Source: Theocolax elegans (Eukaryota; Arthropoda; Insecta; Hymenoptera; Cerocephalidae). From it: DNA of 64,000 bases. The stretch spans positions 37,104,121 through 37,168,120 of the forward strand of contig CM047428.1 of the NCBI GenBank assembly GCA_026168455.1, in the 5' to 3' direction. Positions 55,867-64,000 of this stretch are shown here, in pieces. The notes under the pieces are model-generated. The model saw nothing but the letters and a program-made list of their open reading frames with translations. It was not told the DNA's origin and searched no databases. A program made the position numbers and the translations under genes. Each line of letters starts with the position of its first letter. Position 1 is the first letter of the stretch.

Positions 55867-58748
55867 CCTTTTGGCTGCGGGAAAATTTTAGTACTAAACA
55901 ACCTTTTATAAAATGCAAAATGTATACATGAGATCATTGGATATTTCAGGTAGAGTCCCCACCCTGACTGCTGGTCGACCACCCCCACAAGCAAGGTAAA
56001 GTACAATGTAAAATTTTTTTTCATTTTCCAGGAAAACTCTAAAGGGTATTATGTAATTTCTCGCGCTGAACATGAAAAAAATAGTAAAAAAATCCTAGAG
56101 ATACTCTTGACCTTGAAAATCTATTTATCAAGGTCAAATTTTTTTTCTAGCATAGATAGAAATTTTTGAAGATTTTCGTACATAGTGTCATGGACTGAAT
56201 AAATAAAATTCTGAAAAAAATAGCTAAGGTATCATTGATCTTTTATAAATTTATATTCAAGGTCGCATTCACTTAACAAACATCTGCTACATTTCTCAAG
56301 ATGCCAAGAAATATTCTGATATTCGCTCTTAGCATAACCCAGGATCAACGGCGTGGACGTGACGACAAGGTGATTTCGTGGGTAATTTCATGGGATGCTT
56401 GATTTCCGTGAGTCCCCTTGCCTCTCACATAGGAATGATTGGCTCTACGATAATGTCTCTTTTGTGTGGTACTCTTCAAAGCATGGTGCTACGCATAGAG
56501 GAGTTTCACAACTAGGGCAAATGTATGTCGTTCTACGTGGAGTCTTACGCAAAGAGCACAAGTGGCATCTTCGACTTGTACCTTGCCTCGGGAAATGGCG
56601 GCCAACTAATCGAATGGGAGAGTCATTGTAAATGAAGAAAATGATATAGCTTTCACGTTTCTCATTCTATACAACGCATGTGCATTGGATAGACAAAGAT
56701 CAATAAGATGAAAAAAAAGCTTTCGATACCATTTCATTGTTTTTCGCACTGTTTCTGTTATAGATAATTGTCTATCAACATTATCAATACCACCCATATT
56801 TTCATTATAATCGTGGACACACATTGGCTTTATAATATCTTTATTTTTATACAATTGTAAGCATACGAACGCTACATTTATCTTCCCTCCTAACTGCTAT
56901 CCACACATCGTTGTAAGAGACTTGTACTTCACCTCGAACTAACTTGCTTTCAAGCTTTGGCATTCCCTTTCTATTTGCTTTCACTGTACCACACATACCT
57001 TTATCACGATCGTGTAAAAATTATGTCAAAGTGGGAGATGTAAACCAATTGTCTATGTATACAACATGACCCTTATAAAAATAAGATTGTAAAAAGTGAG
57101 CTACAATATCGCCAGTAACACCCAAATCAAACTTTTGATAATCAGTGTCTGCGCCAGTATAAACAATAGAACCCAAAACGAATTTCGTCTCGCAATCTAC
57201 AATCATGAATAGCTTGGTGCCAAAGCGATTTCTCTTCAAAGGAATGTACTGCTTAAATCGAAGCCTACCTTTCCATAATATTAGACTTTCATCTATGCAC
57301 AGATTTCTTTCTGGAGTAAGAACTGCTGAAAATTTGCTTTGCACGTATTCTATTACTGGCTTTATTTTCACTAAAGGATGATTTTCGATTTCTTCATTAT
57401 TATGAAAATGTAAACATCGTAGGATGTGAATATATCTATCGCGAGGCATTATTTGGCCAAAAATTGGAGTGTGTAGCAAAAGATCTGTGGACCAATAACT
57501 TTGTAAATCGCCTTTACAGACATGGCCCATTAGAATGGAAAGGCCTAGAAAAGTTTCCAATTCTGTTTTTGTGACAGGGGACCAAGCTTTCATGTGGGAA
57601 GAACGAGTTATGGGATTTTGAGTTGCGTAACGATTGGTTTCCTCTACAATTTTTTTGAGCAAAGAAGAATCACAAAAGTAATTGAAATAATCAATTGGTA
57701 TATTTCCTGCAAAAGAGATATTCGAATTTATTTCGGAGCTACCTTGAAAATCTTTGATTGATGGATAAAAATATGCGTCCTCAGACAATTCAGTTTCCTT
57801 ATAAGAAAAGTCTTCCAAATTGACTTCCCCGATGTTTTCATTTTCTGCTCCGTTGTCTAAAACCTCGTTTTCTAATACTTCATTTTCTGGTTCGGACTCG
57901 CCACTACTCCAAGCTTCATGTTCAGCCATTTTATAGAAGATATAATATTACACTATTCAATAGTGTAATATTCAAAAAGTGAAAATAGTAAAAATTATAT
58001 ACTGTGCAAATCCTGGAGACTAATAAGTTATGCATGAGAAGTACCAATCTGCATCGTATTATCAATTTATAAATATGAATGAATAAAAAATAAATTAATT
58101 TATTGAGATTAAAATATTTTTGAAGATTAGAGGAGTTTCTGCAATAAGTGATGACATTTATTTCGTACGCAGTTGACGAACAACAAAGATATACCAACTC
58201 CCAGACCGAAATAGTAAAAAACAGATTTTGTGTTTACGTCATTGATTTTATATCACGCTGAAAATGAATGCCGCAGCATTTTATGTAACCTTCAAAAATA
58301 AGGTTGAAGCTCGATATTTTGTTTTGGAAACTAAAATTTCATCGCGAAATAGACATTTTCATGAACAAAGATAATTTTACGATTTTTTACTTTTTTTCCC
58401 GTTTCGACCTCATCAATAACACTAAAAAGCTAGATCGAACTTTCGCTTATGCAAATAAAATACAATATGACCTTGACCGTAAATTTTCAAGATTAAGGAA
58501 ACTGCAGTGATTTTTTAAAGTATTTTTTATAAACAGTATATAAAATTACGAAAGACATCACTCTAAAATTCTCGCTTCTACTAGGGATGAAATTTGACCT
58601 TGAAATACTTATTTTCAAGGTGAATAATATTTTGAAGAATTATAAAACTATTTTATATACATTCAAAACATAAAAATTGATCTAAAAATATTAAATATGT
58701 TGTGTATTTTATGTGGTCGATATATCGACCTCCCCCACAGTCAAAAGG
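55867..58748 (-). mobile_element. piggyBac transposon, 2.88 kb
   Basis: TTAA on both sides (55863-55866 and 58749-58752) with terminal inverted repeats CCTTTTGGCTGCGGG / CCCACAGTCAAAAGG. It encodes one transposase pseudogene on the minus strand. The flanks between gene and ends contain no other frame of note. Confidence 0.92.
56445..57929 (-). pseudogene. piggyBac transposase pseudogene
   Basis: The first 302 codons (57929-57021) are open, with an acidic N-terminus and then the DDE core: LGLSILMG, the first catalytic Asp in NLCIDESLILWKGRL, KRNRFGTKLF, the second Asp in YIDNWFTSP. A stop follows at 57021. The same frame then reads CGTVKANRKGMP and DVWIAV. A frameshift near 56850 leads into VHDYNENMGGIDNVDRQ (third Asp, 56854-56606) and KWYRKLFFHL. 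A further shift near 56610 gives the cysteine-rich C-terminal domain RHFP…CHLC…CPSC…CVAPCFEEYH, ending at 56445. All family domains are present, so only three lesions inactivate it. The protein would excise and insert at TTAA. Confidence 0.92.
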
Positions 58749-58927
58749 TTAATCAAATTTTACCCGTACAAAAATAATTTTTTTAAACTTATCTAAGAAA
58801 TTATTTCAAGTTTATCTAAACTTTATACCAATGTCTAATTAATATATTTTTCCAAGTTTGGGATAGTCTCATTGCGTATGTTGATATCACCTTTTGCTGA
58901 ACATAAATTTGATATCAAGTTGATATT

Positions 58928-59789
58928 AAGTTTTACATTTTTACGCGGATTAATAAACAAATCTATTTTGTTCATAACTTTTGTGTTATAATTCTTGCGA
59001 ATTATTTTTAATTGTTTTTATATATTTTTCAAGTTAATACATTTTACTAAGACGAATATGTATAATTTAATAACCGATTTCAATGAAGTTATATGAATAT
59101 TTTTGTAAATAGGTTTTAGAATATACGAAATAAAGCTTTAAAGTTAATTGATTTTTATTAATTTTAATTATTATTAAATTCTATCACATTCAATTGAATA
59201 TTTCCAAGTACATTACTAATTACCTTGAATGACTTTTTAAATATTTATATGTGAATGAATTTTAATACGATGAATGCTTACAGTAAATTAATCGATTTCA
59301 ATGGATTCTAAGTGTTAATAATAAATAAATGAATTTTAATTATTTACTTAATAAAATTCAGATCAATCAACAATTAGAATACATTGGAAATTATTCAATT
59401 TCACTAGAAATTTGAGCATTACAATTATCCAAACCGTATTATATAAGTGATAAGATTAAAATTAATTTTAAATAATTAAAACAATTAGATCTGATTGAAA
59501 ATAATTAACCTGATATTGGTATTTTCTATTTCGCTCGTAAATTTAATTGTATTTAATTAAAATTCGAATCTATTAATTGTAATACATTTGTACACTATTG
59601 GGTTCAATTACGATTTTGACCATTCAAATTAAGTTAAACCATATTATACAAGTGAAAAAATTAACACATTTGACCGTTGTGTCCGCACAATCAACAGAAC
59701 CCTTAAGGGCGCAAAAAAGCTGGTTTCGACTCCCTGACTAGATTATGCACTATTGCATGAATGAAATGATGCAAAACTCAGCATCCATC
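58928..59789. other. AT-rich spacer
   Basis: AT-rich with many 'aattaat' words and no gene that I can support. A B box-like 'ggtttcgactccc' near 59723 lacks an A box. Confidence 0.45.
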
Positions 59790-60143
59790 TCGCTTAATCG
59801 ACCTCGTAAACACAAAAATAGACATAGCGTAGCAATTATAAAAATAACAATAATAAAAATATAAAAATATAAAAATATAAATATGATAACAAGTATAAAA
59901 TAAATAATAAAATAACGTTATGTACAAAAATAAAATGACAGGTTGCGTAAAAGCGCATGTAATACATATAAATAAATAAAACAAAATAAATAACGGTACA
60001 CGTAGAAAGAATATAAATTATATAAATTACAGTTTGTCGACGTTATTAAAGCTCGGTGATATTAAAATCGCTGATCTCATTTATTTGGGAACGTACTAGG
60101 TTTTCATTTACCACCCTTTCTTTCCATGCTATGGAGTCGAGAC
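59790..60143 (-). pseudogene. Older LINE remnant, copy 4
   Basis: On the minus strand, the first residues after 60143 read LLRLDSIAWKERVVNENLV. They match the C-terminus of the LINE reverse transcriptase (TELDRQTWEARVVNEGIV) and stop near 60048. An AT-rich 3' UTR-like stretch follows. It is strongly diverged from copies 1-3, so it is a related older family. Confidence 0.55.
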
Positions 60144-60162
60144 GAAGCAGATGATTAAAAGA

Positions 60163-61592
60163 GAGATTGATTGATTGATTGATTATTTATTTCGGTATTT
60201 TGGGGAAATCCCCGTATACACCGCAGTTACATAAGAGCATATAACATTAAACAATAGAAAAATATAACAGAATAATACAAAAAAAGGATATAACAAAAAT
60301 AATATAACAATAAATACAATGTAACTGGCATATACAGTATAAAATAAAACAAAGTAAGATGATAAAAATCATAAAGATTAATATATATATAATATAAAAA
60401 AATATAATAAAATAAAATAGAATAAAATAAAATAAAATAAAATAAAATAAATTCACTTAACAACTAGAAAGAAAACAGATTAAAAACGGGGTCGTATACA
60501 GAGTAAAATAAAATAAGAGCGTAAAAACATAATAAAACGCATAAAACGTGGTAAATAAAATATAAAAAGAGTATAAAGCCGCACGCAAAAGTAAGATACA
60601 TAATTAAATAAATAAATACATAAAAAGGACGAAGTACAATAAATAAATCGTGACTAGAAAAATGGAATACTGACTAAATATCGAGCAAGGGCAAGGGAGG
60701 GCACTCTAAACCTTCATCCACCACTCTCGACTCCCACGCCCGTCGATCAAGCTCAGAGAGATGTGGTGTCAGTGAGGATTTAAAGGAGGGGAAGAGGAGC
60801 GGGTCGAAGTTAGTAAAAGGTAGACAGTTAATAAGGCGAGCGGCTGTAATCAGGTATGAATTATTGAGAGCTTCGGTTCTAGGAGGGAGGTAGAAGAGAG
60901 ACAGGGGTGGGTGACGGGAGGAAGTTCGAGAAGAAAAGAAAGCATCGCGAAGGATAAAGTGACGAGCGATATAGGATGGGGATTTATGGGAGATAATGTT
61001 ATAGGCACTACAGCCGATGAAGAGGGATCTCCTGAGCTCGACCGACAACCAACCCAGTTTGAGGCGGTAGGGCGTTACGTGCTCTCTCTAAGGTATGTTT
61101 CCCCACACAAAGCGAACGCGTGCGTTTAATAAACGTTGAAGTTTTAAATTCTTAGTGGCGTCTAGATCGTGAAAGACTGCGCACGCATAGTCAAAGTGTG
61201 GGAAAACAAGCGACTCTACAAGATGTTTCCTATTTTGACGCGAGAGAGCACGTTTGAAAAATCTCAGAGTGCAAGACTCCATGAACACGCTGCGATATCG
61301 ACGCGACCTGACGAGACCAATCCAGGGTGGGGGTAATCCAAACGCCCTGTGATTTGACCTCTGTAGCATATTCGAGAAAGTTGTCACCGATCTTGATCTT
61401 AGGAGCCGAATCTAAATCGATGCGCGAGATAAAGGCCTGACTACTGAATATCAACACTTTCGTTTTGTTTACATTTCGATTTAATCCGTTTGATCTCGCC
61501 CAGTTTTCCACCGAATTTGCATCCTCTGAGATTCTCTGGACTCCTTGGGCGAGATCAGCAGGAAGGAAAGAGTGAAGAGAGATAGAGAGAGA
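60163..61592 (-). pseudogene. LINE copy 3, 5'-truncated
   Basis: Minus strand. Coding from about 61590 to 60674 starts at the region after FADD (DLAQGVQRISEDANS, NWARSNGLNRNVNKTK, GVWITPTLDW). A frameshift near 61262 continues with LRFFKRALSRQNRKHLVESL, WGNIP, then a stop where copy 2 has Trp (TGG to TAG near 61091), then VTPYRLKLGWLSVELRR to the end at 60674. The 3' UTR runs to 60163 with the hairpin 'gtatacggggatttcccc' and an (ATCA)n tail joined to CTCTCT. At the 5' side it joins (CT)n through CTTCACTC. Confidence 0.85.
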
Positions 61593-61602
61593 AAGAAAGG
61601 GA

Positions 61603-62549
61603 GGCTGTTTCGATGTCTATTGCTCGGCTCGCACGAGTTGAATTACGCGGCGTGATTAAGTCAAGTCGCTCTCACCAAGGTCCGCGCGGCCGGCCCTCTA
61701 TCGATCAAAAAATAGGGGCCCGCGCAATTAAAGCGGGAACGATCACTCTCTTCTAGTCCGTCGAGCACTCAACACGTCTTACGGTTAGATTTGTAGTTTT
61801 TCGTTAGTATACTCGCAATTCAGCTCTGCCTTTTATTTTACATTCGCGCTAGCATCCGGTGAATTACTGAGTAGGTTTGTCCTTTTCAGGACGAATCTGC
61901 TCACGTGGAAAGCGGTCGCGTACAGATTACGTTTTTCGCGGGACTTCTCGTCTTCTTTCGGTTTGCGATTCGGTGCGTGCGGTAAAGCGATTAAGTGTGT
62001 AAGGGTGTGTGTGTGCGCCTCGAGGCAGTGTAGAACTTGTGGGGGACGGTGCCACGTGTTAACCGTGATCGTCCCAGGGCGAGCGAATCGCGGCAACTTC
62101 TATCGTTGCTCGACACCGAAGCGTCTGGATCCCTGAGACGTCGGGGCGCGCTCGGTGCATTTTGCGCTTCCCAGGCCCAGCTGATTCTTCTAGACCAGCG
62201 AGAAGCTGCGGCGTGATTCGGGTACGATTGAGGACAGCGTTTTCCTTGGCGACGACGATTAAACCTGCGGCGTACTTAGTTGGTAAGAAAGATCTCTCGT
62301 GCGTGCGTTATATGGTACCTCGCGATCTTTTTCCGTATTTTGCGTAATTTTAAGATTTAATGTGATGTAACTCAATTTACTTTTTAGTCAATAAATTAGT
62401 GCGCTTGTCTCGGCTTTTCTCTCAACCTCGTGAGAGTTTTTATGCCTTGACAAGTGTCTTTTTTGTTCTGTTCGCGAAATAAAGAGTTTTATTTCTCAAC
62501 CCAACACTCACTCATCCTTTCAATTCTCCCGATCTATATTAAAATTACA
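61603..62549 (+). repeat. BEL/Pao 5' LTR
   Basis: It ends ATTACA immediately before a primer-binding site. The likely start is TGTTTCGATG at 61603, just after the purine tract next to LINE copy 3. This start is less certain because the other LTR lies outside the window. AATAAA at 62478-62483 is a plausible polyadenylation signal. GC-rich sequence fills the first 600 bases. Open frames at 61833-62347 are not genes. Confidence 0.7.
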
Positions 62550-62571
62550 TGGTGCCCCGGGTGAGGAGTGA
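62550..62571 (+). promoter_or_regulatory. BEL primer-binding site
   Basis: TGGTGCCCCGGGTGAGGAG directly follows the LTR. TGG complements the CCA end of a tRNA and the rest would pair with an acceptor/T-arm. I cannot name the tRNA with confidence. Confidence 0.75.
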
Positions 62572-63024
62572 GTGATTGGGTTTGCGTAATTTGTCATCGT
62601 GTTATGCATGTATTTTCGTTAAGTAATTGCGTTATTTGTAGGTAGTTAATAAGAGCGTAAATATTATAATATTTTGTTTTTTTTGCATGCTATATTCTTC
62701 GATTTCTTGGTTGTAACTTGATACGCTTAGAGTAAACGCTTTATAGCGCCGAACGACGGTTGCTTCTCAACCGTCCGCCCGTTCTCGGAAGCGAAGCCGC
62801 GTGCGTGTTTACATCTCGATATATAATCGTCAACAATTTGATTGTTTTTTTTCTTCTTTTTTTTTTGTTGTTTGCGATCGACTTATATTCAGGGTATTTA
62901 ATCCATAGTATTAAGTGTAATAGTTCGTTTTAATTTTTTTTATTTTACTTATTCTTATTCCTTTTTTTTTGCAATTCTTTGAGACAAATAATTTTGTGGA
63001 TTTTATTAAATTAAGGAATTTGTT

Positions 63025-64000
63025 ATGGCTCCTATAAATTTGAAAAAGCTGACGGCATTACAGACTTCGCGGGAAAATGAGATCGAGAGTATACGTGCGC
63101 GGTTGATAGCAAAGCCCCGCGAATCGCTTAATAAGAATATTGTTCAAGCGCGACTTGAGGCCGTAAAGAACATCTGGAAAGAGGCTCGAAATACGCACTC
63201 GGACATTATCGTTAGGGATGATGCGGAAACAGACGCATACGTTGCTGATAAATGGTTTGAGCGCATTCAAGGCGTGTACGAAAATACTCTTGACGAGATC
63301 TTGACTTTGCTCACATTTTTCGAAAAATCTGATGTAGATTCTAGCGTATCGGAGGCGGGTTCGGAACATCACTCCGGTGCACGCGTAGCCAAGTTACCGC
63401 AAATTCCCTTACCTACGTTTTCGGGTAAATACGAGGATTGGTCTAGCTTTTGCGATCCTTTTACTACTCTCGTACATGACGTTCCCGGGTTATCGGATGC
63501 TACCAAGTTGCAGTACCTGAAGCTTTGTTTGACTGGAGGAGCTGCTGAACTCATTAAGGACGTGACGACTACCGGTGTTAATTACGCCAGTACATGGCAA
63601 GCTTTAAACGCACGATACCACAATCCTCGCTTGATTATAAACAAACTTTTAACATCTTTTATGGAAATTCCGCATTTGAGAAAGGAATCTGCTACTGATC
63701 TTCGTATGTTTGTAGATGAAGCGCAGCGGATTATTCGAGCGTTAGGTAATTTGAAGCTTCCAGTAGAGCATTGGGATGTTTGGCTCATTTTTTTGTTATC
63801 TGATCGATTGGATTCGGAGACTCGAAAGCTGTGGGAATCGGAGCTGAGTGCTAGAGATCAAGAGGTTGAGTCTAATGATAACTTAACAGTTCCTGTTGCT
63901 TGCAGATCGTTTCCTAAATATGCAGATTTAGTTAGGTTTTTAGAAAAAAGAGCTCAAGCACTCGGCATGGTATCTGCGGAGCGCAAAGCGGAGAAAAGAC
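63025..64000 (+). CDS. gag: BEL/Pao gag polyprotein, partial at 3' end
   Basis: It is open from ATG 63025 (MAPINLKKLTAL) to the window edge, 325 codons without a stop. The N-terminal 100 residues are charged and probably helical. Next comes LPQIPLPTFSGKYEDWSSFCDPF…LVHDVPGLSDATKLQYLKLCLTG (split here for length: LPTFSGKYEDW near residue 135, KLQYLKL near residue 165), the DUF1759-type block of BEL/Pao gag. Then WQALNARYHNPRLI, and a later region with LPVEHWDVWLIFLLSDRLD. The ATG is the first in frame, and the upstream leader is AT-rich without competing long frames. The product would form the particle that packages retroelement RNA. Zinc knuckles and pol lie outside the window. Confidence 0.88.
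   Translation, partial: MAPINLKKLTALQTSRENEIESIRARLIAKPRESLNKNIVQARLEAVKNIWKEARNTHSDIIVRDDAETDAYVADKWFERIQGVYENTLDEILTLLTFFEKSDVDSSVSEAGSEHHSGARVAKLPQIPLPTFSGKYEDWSSFCDPFTTLVHDVPGLSDATKLQYLKLCLTGGAAELIKDVTTTGVNYASTWQALNARYHNPRLIINKLLTSFMEIPHLRKESATDLRMFVDEAQRIIRALGNLKLPVEHWDVWLIFLLSDRLDSETRKLWESELSARDQEVESNDNLTVPVACRSFPKYADLVRFLEKRAQALGMVSAERKAEKR

Larger units (their letters stand above)
54802..58927. mobile_element. tRNA-bearing foldback element, split by two insertions
   Basis: The left arm (54802-54861 continuing at 55492-55690) is the reverse complement of the right arm (55775-55866 continuing at 58753-58927). Shared features include 'atcaacttgatat', 'catacgcaatgagactatccc', 'gtacgggtaaaattt' and a tRNA-like block. 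Removing the hAT element (54862-55491) and the piggyBac element (55867-58752) restores a palindrome of roughly 600 bases. The exact outer ends are uncertain. Confidence 0.75.
61603..64000 (+). mobile_element. BEL/Pao retrotransposon, 5' part
   Basis: LTR, primer-binding site, a leader of about 450 bases and an open gag frame that leaves the window. Pol would follow beyond 64000. No lesion is visible in the 976 coding bases seen, in contrast with every other autonomous element here, so it is probably young and may be active. Confidence 0.85.

Overview
The window is eukaryotic, AT-rich DNA packed with transposable elements. I see no convincing host protein-coding gene. The mix of elements (BEL/Pao, Ty1/copia, a TRIM with tRNA-like LTRs, piggyBac, hAT, Helitron, Mutator-like, a jockey/CR1-like LINE and tRNA-headed SINEs) suggests an insect, most likely a hymenopteran such as an ant. 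The species is inference. The stretch reads like a heterochromatic or gene-desert transposon graveyard, with one young-looking element at the right edge.

Region 1 (about 1.2-17.2 kb) is a deep nest. Diverged inverted-repeat arms (1225-2120 and 16020-17190) enclose a tandem macrosatellite. The macrosatellite is interrupted by a palindromic MITE (2753-3549) and by a Helitron (4148-15499). Tandem repeats lie inside both Helitron flanks, and its helicase is a pseudogene. A Ty1/copia retrotransposon (5887-14110, target duplication GTAAT) sits in the last codons of that helicase. A 1.22 kb solo LTR (6055-7275) sits in the copia 5' LTR.

Region 2 (17.6-31.7 kb) holds a TRIM whose LTRs carry pol III-type boxes (17612-18449), a 132 bp TTAA MITE, a tRNA-derived SINE, a possible solo LTR, and several elements in which a tRNA-like sequence accompanies degenerate arrays of one short palindromic motif. 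It also has a ~100 bp hairpin satellite, a 983 bp TTAA element, a dead Mutator-like transposase (29496-31106, minus) and a Helitron 3' end (31614).

Region 3 (31.7-47.4 kb) holds microsatellites, a duplicated GC-rich hairpin, a 1.65 kb near-perfect palindrome (36429-38081), and an ~8 kb interval bounded by inverted arrays of a GCTAGTTTTCGCGGA-like motif (39333-39560 and 47130-47364). Inside that interval are two LINE copies embedded in (CT)n/(GA)n tracts, one of them nearly full for the reverse transcriptase.

Region 4 (47.5-54.8 kb) holds a family of hairpin-bearing repeats, SINEs, a minisatellite, two possible solo LTRs and a TA-flanked MITE. Region 5 (54.8-58.9 kb) is a tRNA-bearing foldback element that received a hAT MITE (54862-55483, 8 bp duplication) and then, or independently, a piggyBac element (55867-58748, TTAA) with a broken transposase.

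Region 6 (59.8-64 kb) has two minus-strand LINE copies, then a BEL/Pao retrotransposon: LTR, primer-binding site and an uninterrupted gag running off the end of the window. Boundaries come from reading the sequence by eye. Homology assignments rest on recognised protein motifs, not database searches.
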